Part shown: in pieces, positions 45,260 to 52,776 of the stretch
How the letters are laid out: each line of letters opens with the position of its first letter
Position numbering within the stretch: position 1 is the stretch's first letter
Assembly (NCBI RefSeq): GCF_008973755.1
Contig: NZ_WBOM01000001.1
Coordinates: 62,001-126,000, forward strand
Reading direction: 5' to 3'
Source: Nitrincola alkalilacustris
Lineage (GTDB): Bacteria; Pseudomonadota; Gammaproteobacteria; Pseudomonadales; Balneatricaceae
Length of the DNA stretch: 64,000 bases
Program-made: the position numbers and the translations under genes
The notes under the pieces: generated by a model
Databases searched by the model: none
Seen by the model: only the letters and a program-made list of their open reading frames with translations
Told to the model about the DNA's origin: nothing

Positions 45260-46201
45260 ATGCGGATGATAACGGCACAGGAGGTGGCTGCGGCGCTGCC
45301 CTGGGATGCGCTGGTGAGTCGGCTGGAGAGGGTGTTCCGCGAGGGTGTTGAAGCTCCGCCGCGCCATCATCACACCATGCATCGTGAGGATGGTGATGCA
45401 ACGATGCTGCTGATGCCAGCCTGGGAAGCGCGTGGTTATATCGGTATGAAAATGGTCAATGTGTTCCCCCAGAATGCGGCGCAGGGGTTGCCTGCGATCT
45501 CCGGTGCCTATCTGCTCAGCGATGGCCGACATGGCATGATGCTGGCCTGTATGGATGGCAGCGAGCTGACCAAGCGTCGCACGGCTGCGGCGTCGGCACT
45601 GGCGGCTCGGGCGCTGGCGCGGGAAGATGCCAGTTCGCTGCTGATTGTGGGAACCGGCAAGCTGGCGCCGATGCTGATCGAGGCGCATGCGGCTGTGCGG
45701 CCCATCACGCGCGTGCGTATCTGGGGCCGTCAGCTCAGCAAGTCTCGGGCGATTGCCGCTGATTATGCCGACCGTTTCGATTGCGAGGCCGTAGAGGATC
45801 TGGAGGCGGCAGCGCGTGAAGCCGATATCATCAGCTGCGCCACTCTGTCGACCGACGCACTGATCAAGGGAGCATGGCTCAAACCGGGTGCGCATCTGGA
45901 TCTGGTCGGGGCCTTCCGCCCTGATATGCGTGAATCCGATGCGCAGTGTATGGCGCGGGCCGAGGTGTTTGTGGATACCTATGCCGGTGCCAGAGGCGAG
46001 GCGGGTGATCTGCTGCAGGCGATTAAGGAAGGCGAGTTTGCATTGGATCGGATACAGGCTGATCTGGCCGAGCTTATGCGTGGCGAGCATGCCGGGCGCA
46101 GCAGTGCTGATGCGATTACGCTGTTCAAATCGGTCGGTGCTTCGCTGGAGGATCTGGCTGCCGCCATAGAGGTTTGGGAGCAACTGGAGCACGCAGAATG
46201 A
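45260..46201 (+). CDS. Ornithine cyclodeaminase/mu-crystallin family protein
   Basis: This 313-aa NAD(P)-binding protein belongs to the OCD family, which includes ornithine cyclodeaminase, Delta1-pyrroline-2-carboxylate and Delta1-piperideine-2-carboxylate reductases, and alanine dehydrogenases. The Rossmann motif is LIVGTGKLAPMLIEAHAAV (~132-150; third Gly replaced). Substrate-side residues include GMKMVNVFPQN (~58) and CMDGSELTKRRTAAASALAAR (~95-115). DLVGAFRPDMRESD follows at ~215. Within this operon a reductase of cyclic imines is more coherent than an ornithine cyclodeaminase, but sequence alone does not decide. The start is the ATG at 45260; the stop overlaps the next start (ATGA). Confidence 0.87.
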   Translation: MRMITAQEVAAALPWDALVSRLERVFREGVEAPPRHHHTMHREDGDATMLLMPAWEARGYIGMKMVNVFPQNAAQGLPAISGAYLLSDGRHGMMLACMDGSELTKRRTAAASALAARALAREDASSLLIVGTGKLAPMLIEAHAAVRPITRVRIWGRQLSKSRAIAADYADRFDCEAVEDLEAAAREADIISCATLSTDALIKGAWLKPGAHLDLVGAFRPDMRESDAQCMARAEVFVDTYAGARGEAGDLLQAIKEGEFALDRIQADLAELMRGEHAGRSSADAITLFKSVGASLEDLAAAIEVWEQLEHAE

Positions 46202-47316
46202 GCAGGCCTGCGTCAGGGACTGGCTTTTTCTGGCATGAGCGCTGCTTCTGGCACGATCAGGGAGCGATCGGTGTTTTCTCTGAGCCGGGCTGGTTCATGC
46301 AGCCGCAACCGGCTTCGGAAAGTCCTGAGAGCAAGCGGCGGTTGAAAAACCTGCTGGAGATATCCGGTCTGATCGATGAGTTGGAGGTGCGTAAACCCGC
46401 ACCGGCCAGTCGTGAAGATCTGCTCACATTCCATACCCCTCAATATCTGGATCGGCTGGAAGCGGGTGACCAGCTCGGCAGAGGCAATGCCGGTGAGGCG
46501 GCACCTTTCACCCGTGGCAGTCTGGCGGCCGCACAGCAGTCAGCTGGCTTGGCTGTGGCGGCTGTTGAAGCGGTGCTGCGAGGGGAGCTGCGCAATGCCT
46601 ATGCGCTGTGCCGCCCGCCTGGACATCATGCCGAGGCGGATCGCGGGCGTGGCTTCTGTCTGCTCGGCAATATTCCGATTGCAGTGAATCGTGCGCGCCA
46701 GTTGGGGTTACTGGAACGGGTAGCGATACTCGACTGGGATGTACACCATGGCAACGGACAGCAGGATGCGTTCTATACCGACCCTCAGGTGCTGACCATT
46801 TCCATACATCAGGCCGCCAACTATCCACTGGAGAGCGGCGGCTTTGAGGAGCAGGGCGATGGAGCTGGGCTGGGATGTAACCTTAATCTTCCGATGCCAC
46901 CGGGAAGCGGAATCGGTGCTTATGATTATGCGATGGAAAAACTCATCCTGCCGGCAATTGAGGCCTTTGCACCGGAGCTGATTATTGTTGCCTGTGGCTA
47001 TGATGCCTGTGCCAAGGACCCGCTGGGCAAGATGATGCTGAACAGTGAAGCCTTCGGGCGGATGACGCAACAGGTGCAGGCGGTGGCGGATCGTTGCTGC
47101 CAGGGGCGGCTAGTGATGACGCATGAAGGGGGCTATTCCGAGGGCTATGTGCCTTTCTGTGGACATGCCGTGATCGCGGCGCTGGCCGACAGCGATATCC
47201 AGGCAACGGATCCGCAGAATGAGGAGATCGCAGCCTGGGGTTATCAGTCGTTGCAGCCGCACCAGCAGGCGTTGATTGATAGTTGGGTTGAGGCGTTTTT
47301 CAAGCAGAGGTATTGA
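46198..47316 (+). CDS. Second HDAC-superfamily deacetylase (class II-like)
   Basis: This 372-aa zinc deacylase is distinct from the first in the operon. It begins TGFFWHERCFWHDQGAIGVF like class II HDAC-like amidohydrolases (HdaH type). The catalytic His pair is in CRPPGHHAEADRGRGFCLLGN (~140) and zinc ligands are in LDWDVHHGNGQQDAFY (~180) and ACGYDACAKDPLGKM (~270); MTHEGGYSEGYVPFC follows. The active-site Tyr region (EGGYSEGY) is intact. It overlaps the OCD gene by four bases and is directly followed by the oxidase gene. It probably acts on an acylated amine related to, but different from, the first enzyme's substrate. Confidence 0.9.
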   Translation: MSRPASGTGFFWHERCFWHDQGAIGVFSEPGWFMQPQPASESPESKRRLKNLLEISGLIDELEVRKPAPASREDLLTFHTPQYLDRLEAGDQLGRGNAGEAAPFTRGSLAAAQQSAGLAVAAVEAVLRGELRNAYALCRPPGHHAEADRGRGFCLLGNIPIAVNRARQLGLLERVAILDWDVHHGNGQQDAFYTDPQVLTISIHQAANYPLESGGFEEQGDGAGLGCNLNLPMPPGSGIGAYDYAMEKLILPAIEAFAPELIIVACGYDACAKDPLGKMMLNSEAFGRMTQQVQAVADRCCQGRLVMTHEGGYSEGYVPFCGHAVIAALADSDIQATDPQNEEIAAWGYQSLQPHQQALIDSWVEAFFKQRY

Positions 47317-48597
47317 ATGCATATCGTCATTATCGGCGCCGGTGTGGTGGGTGTGACCACGGCATATGCCTTGAGTCAGCGCGGTCACAGGGTGACGGTT
47401 ATCGAGCAGTTATCCAGTGCCGGTCAGGAGACCAGTCGGGCCAATGCCGGGCAGCGCAGCTATGGCTATGTCTATCCCTGGGCGTCCCCGGCGATGATCA
47501 AAAAGGCGCTTCCGTGGCTGTTGCAGAAAGATGGCCCATTGAAGATGCAGGTGCCTCCGAGTCTTGAGGCACTGCGCTTTCTGTTTGCCACCTGGCGCTA
47601 TGCTAAGCCGGGTATCTTTGAGGCCAACAAGCGTGCCATGCTGCAACTCGCTGCCTACAGTCGTGAGTGCTTTCATACACTGGAAACTGAACTGCCGCTG
47701 GCATTTGATGGCGAGCAGGGCGGCGTGATGGAACTGGCCAGCGATGCAGCCAGCGCAGCGAGTCTGCAGTCAGCGCTGCCACTGCTGCGCGAAGTCGGCG
47801 TGCCCCATCGCTTCCTGAATGCAGAGGAGACTCTGGCGCAGGAACCGGCCCTGGCAGACAATGGTCCTCTGCTGGGTGCGCTGTGGTTACCGGAGGATGG
47901 GACTGGTGACTGCTGCCACTTCAGTCAGGCGCTGGCGATGGCCTGTGAGGCTCAGGGCGTAGAGTTTCGTTATAACACTCGAGTTGATTCGGTAGCGCTG
48001 GATCGTGAACAGGTGGCCGGACTGCTGCTCAAGCCTGCTGACCAGGCACATTCAGAATCAGAAAAAGAGCACCTTGAGGCGGATGCCTTTGTCCTCTGCG
48101 CTGGAACAGCATCCAGCCGTCTCGGATGGATGTTTGGTAGTCGGCTGATGATCTATCCAGTCAAGGGCTACTCGCTGACCGCTCCACTGATAGACCCTGA
48201 TAAGGCTCCGCGCTTTTCGGTGATTGATGATCGTTTCAAGGTAGTGACGACTCGCCTGGGATCGCGCATGCGTGCGACCGGCTTTGTCGAATTGACGGGT
48301 ATGAATCGTGACATACCTGAGGCGCGGCTGGATACGATCCGTCGTGCTGTCGCGTCGCGTTTTCCGGGCGCAGCCGATATGACTCAGGCAGAACCCTGGG
48401 CAGGGTTTCGGCCGATGACGCCGGATGGCCCGCCGCTGATCGGGCGCGGCCGTTATCACAACCTCTATCTGAATACCGGGCATGGTACCTTTGGCTGGAC
48501 CCTGTCAGCGGCCAGTGCGCAGTTGATTGCGCAGTTGGTTGATGGTGAAACCCCGGCAGTGTCATTGGATGCCTTCCGGCCGGATCGATTTGATTAA
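47317..48597 (+). CDS. DadA-like FAD-dependent amino acid oxidoreductase
   Basis: This 426-aa DAO-family flavoprotein has the N-terminal FAD-binding motif IIGAGVVGVTTAYALSQRGHRVTVIEQ and TSRANAGQRSYGYVYPWASP (~40-58), which places it near D-amino acid dehydrogenase small subunit (DadA). C-terminal blocks are GFRPMTPDGPPLIGRGRYHNLYLNTGHGTFGWTLSAASAQLIAQL. It should oxidise an amine or D-amino acid to an imine, feeding electrons to the quinone pool at the inner membrane face. Its start follows the previous stop directly. A long imperfect hairpin begins at its stop codon. Confidence 0.9.
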   Translation: MHIVIIGAGVVGVTTAYALSQRGHRVTVIEQLSSAGQETSRANAGQRSYGYVYPWASPAMIKKALPWLLQKDGPLKMQVPPSLEALRFLFATWRYAKPGIFEANKRAMLQLAAYSRECFHTLETELPLAFDGEQGGVMELASDAASAASLQSALPLLREVGVPHRFLNAEETLAQEPALADNGPLLGALWLPEDGTGDCCHFSQALAMACEAQGVEFRYNTRVDSVALDREQVAGLLLKPADQAHSESEKEHLEADAFVLCAGTASSRLGWMFGSRLMIYPVKGYSLTAPLIDPDKAPRFSVIDDRFKVVTTRLGSRMRATGFVELTGMNRDIPEARLDTIRRAVASRFPGAADMTQAEPWAGFRPMTPDGPPLIGRGRYHNLYLNTGHGTFGWTLSAASAQLIAQLVDGETPAVSLDAFRPDRFD

Positions 48598-48666
48598 GAG
48601 GCTGACCGAGAGTAACGACCAAGAACGGCATGTCCGCAGCAGGTCAGTCTATTCTCGGACAGCCTC
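48598..48666. repeat. 14-bp imperfect inverted repeat after the oxidase gene
   Basis: GAGGCTGACCGAGA (48598-48611) faces TCTCGGACAGCCTC (48653-48666) with one mismatch and a 41-base centre. The centre also offers an alternative CTGACC/GGTCAG pairing. No T run follows. It may be a 3'-end structure, or the two ends of a tiny non-coding element. Confidence 0.5.
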
Positions 48667-48686
48667 CTGCTCAGGGCTGAACCTTT

Positions 48687-48695
48687 TGCTATAAT
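48687..48695 (+). promoter_or_regulatory. Extended -10 promoter for the glycosyltransferase-asnB unit
   Basis: TGCTATAAT is a perfect extended -10 element. A -35 is poor, as is usual with TGn promoters. Transcription would begin near 48702, ~60 nt before the start codon at 48763. Confidence 0.6.
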
Positions 48696-48762
48696 GCAGC
48701 GCCTGCCGGGATCTGTTCGCCTGGCGTTTCATGCGAATGGATTCATCCAGGAGAGACCGGTA

Positions 48763-48822
48763 ATGGCCCAGTTCAATATGGCCCAGTCCACAATAGCCCA
48801 GTCTACAACAGCCCAGTTCAGA
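48763..48822 (+). repeat. Four tandem 15-bp repeats at the 5' end of a coding region
   Basis: The first 60 bp of the gene are four copies of a 15-bp unit around RYRGCCCAG (starts 48763, 48778, 48793, 48808). They encode MAQFN-MAQST-IAQST-TAQFR. Gain or loss of a unit keeps the frame. The second unit also starts with ATG and could serve as an alternative start. Confidence 0.8.
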
Positions 48823-49884
48823 ACCCTGCAGATCATCGGCAGTAAGAAACTGGGCGGTGCCGAGAGTTTTTTCGTGCGCCTGCATCAGGCACTGAACAGC
48901 AGTGGTATTCCCTCAACGGCCGTAACACCAGCGGCAAGTGAGCTTAATGCCGCGCTGATTCCGCCCTTGCAGCATGCCCCGATGCGCAGTGTGTTCGATC
49001 CCTTCTCCCATCTGGCGCTGCGCTCGCTGATCCGGCGCGAAAAACCCGATATCGTGCAGACCTGGATGGGGCGCGCCACCCGTCTGGTGCATCTGCCCCC
49101 TGGCAAAGGGCCGGTTCATGTTGCCCGTCTGGGCGGCTTTTATGATCCGGCTCAGTATCGTCATGCCCATGCCCTGGTGGGCAATACTCGTGGCATCTGT
49201 GATTATCTGATCCGTAAGGGGGTGGCGGCGGATAAGGTGCACTTCATCAGTAACTTTGTGCCCGAGCCGCGTGACGCTGAACAGGCTGAAGTGGATGCTT
49301 TGCGTCAAAGTCTGGGACTGCCTGCTGAGGCACGGGTGATTTTTGCACTCGGACGACTGCATGAGAATAAAGGGTTCGATACCTTGATCTACGCATTTGA
49401 AAAGCTTCCGGCTGAGCTGGATGGTCGTCCGCTGCATCTGCTGATCGCCGGTGAGGGGCCGCTGCGTTCCGAACTGGATGCGCAGGTGGCGCAGTCTGCG
49501 GCGGCATCACGTATTCATCTGCCCGGTTGGCAGCGGGATGCGATCCCCTCGTTTGCTCTGGCTGATATTTTTGTCTGCCCCTCGCGTCATGAACCGCTGG
49601 GCAATGTGATTTTGGAAGCCTGGGCAAACCGTGTGCCGGTAGTCAGTACCCGCTCCAATGGTGCACTGGAGCTGATTGAGGAGGGTCGTAGTGGCCTGCT
49701 GGTCGATATAGATCAGGCACAGGAGATGGCCGATGCGATGCAGGTCCTGCTGATGTCGACACCGGCAGAGCGGGAAGCGCTGATCGATGCCGGGCAACAG
49801 GTACTTAAGACGAGCTTCAGCCAGGAGGTGATCGTCGGTGCCTACCGCGAGCTGTATCAGCAACTGCTGGCAGGTCAGCGCTGA
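48763..49884 (+). CDS. Glycosyltransferase family 4
   Basis: This 373-aa GT-B glycosyltransferase starts at the ATG at 48763 (AGGAGA ten bases upstream) with a repeat-encoded leader of ~20 residues. The acceptor domain then begins LQIIGSKKLGGAESFFVRLHQALNSSG. The donor domain has ALGRLHENKGFDTLIYAFEKLP (~200) and the catalytic zone CPSRHEPLGNVILEAWANRVPVVSTRSNGALELIEEG (~280-315). PDIVQTWMGRATRL in the acceptor domain is typical of LPS core enzymes. Its stop abuts the asnB start, so the two are coupled. Confidence 0.92.
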   Translation: MAQFNMAQSTIAQSTTAQFRTLQIIGSKKLGGAESFFVRLHQALNSSGIPSTAVTPAASELNAALIPPLQHAPMRSVFDPFSHLALRSLIRREKPDIVQTWMGRATRLVHLPPGKGPVHVARLGGFYDPAQYRHAHALVGNTRGICDYLIRKGVAADKVHFISNFVPEPRDAEQAEVDALRQSLGLPAEARVIFALGRLHENKGFDTLIYAFEKLPAELDGRPLHLLIAGEGPLRSELDAQVAQSAAASRIHLPGWQRDAIPSFALADIFVCPSRHEPLGNVILEAWANRVPVVSTRSNGALELIEEGRSGLLVDIDQAQEMADAMQVLLMSTPAEREALIDAGQQVLKTSFSQEVIVGAYRELYQQLLAGQR

Positions 49885-51762
49885 ATGTGTGGTATTGCGG
49901 GAATCTATACACCGGGGCGGGCGGTTGATACCTCTCGTACCCGTGCGATTCTGGACGCGCTGCAGCATCGCGGGCCGGATGGAGAGGGGCAGTTTATCGA
50001 CCGCGATCTGGCGTTGCTGCATACCCGTCTGTCGATCATCGATCTCGAACATGGCCGTCAGCCGCTGCATGCTGCAGATCAGCAGGCGGTGCTGGTGGCC
50101 AATGGTGAGATCTACAACCACCCTGAGTTGCGCGCCGGCCTGATCGCTCAGGGGGCCCGTTTTCTGACAGGCTCCGACTGCGAAGTGGTGCTGCCACTCT
50201 ATCAGTCTCATGCGAATGCATTTGAGTATCCGGAGCGCTTCTGCTCACAACTGAACGGCATGTTTGCCTTTGCTCTGTTTGACCGCCAGCAGCGCAGCCT
50301 GCTGCTGGTGCGTGATCGCTTTGGTATCAAGCCACTCTATTACAGCCTGATCAATGGCGGCGTGGCTTTTGCGTCCGAGATCAAGGCGCTGTTGCCGATG
50401 CTGGACAGATCGCCTCAGGCCAATGGCGATGCGCTGGCGCGCTTTCTGCAGATCAATTTCAGTTCAGGTGATGATACTGCGATCGAGGGGATCCGGCGCC
50501 TGCCGCCCGGTGGCTTTCTGCGCCTGGATGCACAGGGGCGGTTCAGCGAAGGGCGCTGGTGGGATATGGCGCAGGCGCTGGAAGCTCAGCCAGATTTCAC
50601 CGGCTCCGAGACAGATGCAGTGGAAACCTTTGATCACCTGCTGCAGCAGTCGATGTGCGAGCACTTGCGCTCGGATGTGCCGGTAGGCCTGTTTCTGTCA
50701 GGCGGTGTGGATTCCAGCATTCTGGCCAGAAGTCTGCAACGGGCTGGGGCTAGGCTGGGGGCAGGTGAAAAGGGCTCGCGTGCCTGGAGCCTCGGCTTCG
50801 AGACTCAGTCGGTGCATGATGAAGCCAGTCAGGCACAGTTGATTGCTCAGGCGACCGGAGTGGAGCTTGAACTGATCCGCAGTGATCCGGTGCGACTGTT
50901 TGACCGGCTGGTGTTCTCCATCTGGGCTGGCGATGAGCTGATGGGCGATTTTGCCAATCTGCCGACACTGGCGCTGGCACAGCAGGCGTCTGCCTCGCAC
51001 AAGGTGGTGCTGAGTGGTGAGGGAGGGGATGAGGTGTTTGCCGGTTATGGCCGCTATCGCATGCCGCGTCTGCAGCGCTGGTTGCTGGCGGCCAGAGCGC
51101 CGGGCAGCGGAGGCTTTCGTACCCGTGGTCGTTTCAGTAAGGGGGCCAATGCTGGCCTGTTGCAGTCAGCCTGGCGTCAGCAGCATATGACACCCTGGCG
51201 CGACCCCTTCATTCTGCACTGGCAGCAGCAGGGCGCCCAGAACAGTATGACGCGGATGCAGGCGGTGGATATGCAGACCTGGCTGGTTGATGATCTGCTG
51301 GTCAAGGCGGATCGAATGCTGATGGCCTATGGCGTTGAGGGACGTGTGCCGTTTCTGGATCATCGGCTGGTGCTGTTCGGTCTGTCGTTACCGGATCAGC
51401 TGAAACGTCAGGGCAGGATCGGCAAGATCATTCCGCGCCGCTGGCTGGAGCAGAATCTGCAGAGCGCCGCGCAACAGGGGCGTAAAAAAGGATTCACTGT
51501 GCCTGTGCGTGATTGGTTGCAGGCACTGCCGGCGGATGCACTGCTCAGCGCGCTGACAGGTTCGGCTTTGCTGATGCAGATCACCACCCCTGCAGCAGTC
51601 AAAAAGCTGATTGCGCGCCAACAGCAGGGGGACAAACGGGCGGTCGAACCGCTGGCGGCCTTTATCCAACTGGCGATCTGGTCACGTCTGTATATCGAAG
51701 GCACACCTCAACGGCCACCAGAGATCGTCGAACCGATCAGCTGGTTGCTGGATCACTTTTGA
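49885..51762 (+). CDS. asnB: Asparagine synthetase, glutamine-hydrolysing
   Basis: This 625-aa class II amidotransferase has Cys2 as nucleophile (MCGIAGIYTPG), the glutaminase domain to ~200 (RLSIIDLEHGRQPL, NGEIYNHPELR, RDRFGIKPLYY), then the ATP-dependent synthetase domain with the PP-loop LFLSGGVDSS (~271-280). Later blocks are LSGEGGDEVFAGYGRYR and KADRMLMAYGVEGRVPFLDHRLV. It makes asparagine from aspartate, ATP and glutamine. Homologues inside polysaccharide clusters can instead amidate sugar acids; its coupling to a glycosyltransferase makes that possible here. The 3' end overlaps lpxL by 10 bp, convergently. Confidence 0.9.
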   Translation: MCGIAGIYTPGRAVDTSRTRAILDALQHRGPDGEGQFIDRDLALLHTRLSIIDLEHGRQPLHAADQQAVLVANGEIYNHPELRAGLIAQGARFLTGSDCEVVLPLYQSHANAFEYPERFCSQLNGMFAFALFDRQQRSLLLVRDRFGIKPLYYSLINGGVAFASEIKALLPMLDRSPQANGDALARFLQINFSSGDDTAIEGIRRLPPGGFLRLDAQGRFSEGRWWDMAQALEAQPDFTGSETDAVETFDHLLQQSMCEHLRSDVPVGLFLSGGVDSSILARSLQRAGARLGAGEKGSRAWSLGFETQSVHDEASQAQLIAQATGVELELIRSDPVRLFDRLVFSIWAGDELMGDFANLPTLALAQQASASHKVVLSGEGGDEVFAGYGRYRMPRLQRWLLAARAPGSGGFRTRGRFSKGANAGLLQSAWRQQHMTPWRDPFILHWQQQGAQNSMTRMQAVDMQTWLVDDLLVKADRMLMAYGVEGRVPFLDHRLVLFGLSLPDQLKRQGRIGKIIPRRWLEQNLQSAAQQGRKKGFTVPVRDWLQALPADALLSALTGSALLMQITTPAAVKKLIARQQQGDKRAVEPLAAFIQLAIWSRLYIEGTPQRPPEIVEPISWLLDHF

Positions 51763-52673
51763 TATAAATAGTTCTTACCCTTAGGGTGGGTCTTGAAGCG
51801 CCGATGCACCCACATGTACTGGGCAGGGTCCTTGCGGATCGCTCGCTCTATCTCCTGATTGATACGGGTCGCATCGGCAACATCGTCACCAGTCGGGAAG
51901 GGCTCAATAAGGGGAAAGATCTCCACCTCGTAACGGTTATCCGGCAGACGATGCTGTGAAGCCATCAGAATCGGTGATTGATTCAGCTTTGCCAGACGAC
52001 TGGTGGCGGTAATCGTGGCAGCCTGAACACCAAAAAAGGGTGCATAGACCGACTGATGCGCCCCGAAATCCTGATCCGGCGCATACCAGATGATCTCGTT
52101 GGCTCTCAGCGCGCGCAGCACCTGACGCAGGTTGGAGCGCTCGATTGTGTTGGAGGTGCGGCTCCGGCCCTTGTCGATCACAGCTTCCAGCACGGGGTTG
52201 TTGTGGCGCCGGTACATGGTGTTGAACGGATAGTAGAAGCCGAGCAGCACGCCACCCAGATCCAGTGCGGTGAAGTGCGCACCGAGCAGAATCACCCCGC
52301 GTCCCTGTTTCAGGGCCGCATCCAGATGTTCACAACCCTTGATCTGTGTCCGCTCGCGAAACCACTCTTTCGGTGCCCACCAGGCCATCCCGGCCTCCAT
52401 CACACCGATGGCGTTGTGGATAAACACCTCACGGGCCATTTTGTCGCGGGCGGCCTGATCCAGCTCAGGGAAGCACAGGCGCAGATTCACCTCGGTGATA
52501 TGACGCCTACGCCGCGCCAGATGGTAGAGCAGGACTCCCAGTGATCGGCCAGTTTTGAGCTGAACACCATAGGGCAACAGGGCTATCAGGCGCAGCAAGC
52601 CGATCCAGATCCAGGTCGGCCAGTGGCGGGGTGCATAGAGAGAAGCGGGTTTGTTTTGACTCACAAGCGACAT
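51753..52673 (-). CDS. lpxL: Lipid A biosynthesis lauroyl-type acyltransferase
   Basis: This 306-aa inner-membrane acyltransferase of the HtrB/LpxL family adds a secondary acyl chain to Kdo2-lipid IVA. It has an N-terminal membrane anchor (~18-40; WIWIGLLRLIALLPYGVQL), the catalytic HX4D box HFTALD (~133-138), YRRHNNPVLEAVIDKGR (~155) and WYAPDQDFGAHQSVYAPFFGV (~195-215). The C-terminus has AQYMWVHRRFKTHPKGKN. LpxM-type enzymes look similar, so the exact chain position is uncertain. It is divergent from msbA, which exports the product. Confidence 0.9.
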   Translation of the reverse strand: MSLVSQNKPASLYAPRHWPTWIWIGLLRLIALLPYGVQLKTGRSLGVLLYHLARRRRHITEVNLRLCFPELDQAARDKMAREVFIHNAIGVMEAGMAWWAPKEWFRERTQIKGCEHLDAALKQGRGVILLGAHFTALDLGGVLLGFYYPFNTMYRRHNNPVLEAVIDKGRSRTSNTIERSNLRQVLRALRANEIIWYAPDQDFGAHQSVYAPFFGVQAATITATSRLAKLNQSPILMASQHRLPDNRYEVEIFPLIEPFPTGDDVADATRINQEIERAIRKDPAQYMWVHRRFKTHPKGKNYLYQK

Positions 52674-52711
52674 CAGCTTTCGGATACAGGATAATGTTGC
52701 GTTATTCTAAC

Positions 52712-52740
52712 CTGATATCCTGCCAAGGTGCAGGTATAAT
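52712..52740 (+). promoter_or_regulatory. Sigma-70 promoter for msbA
   Basis: CTGATA (52712-52717, 4/6) and a consensus TATAAT (52735-52740) are separated by exactly 17 bp, 36 bp before the msbA start codon. Confidence 0.65.
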
Positions 52741-52776
52741 GGCCAGCCCGTATGTGGATGAATACTGAGGAGTTGC

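Noticed and set aside
45077-46192. Long open frame antisense to the ornithine-cyclodeaminase-family gene
   Set aside because: It is His/Arg/Gln-rich with no recognisable domain, the composition expected from the reverse strand of a codon-biased gene; the plus-strand product has a clear Rossmann fold.
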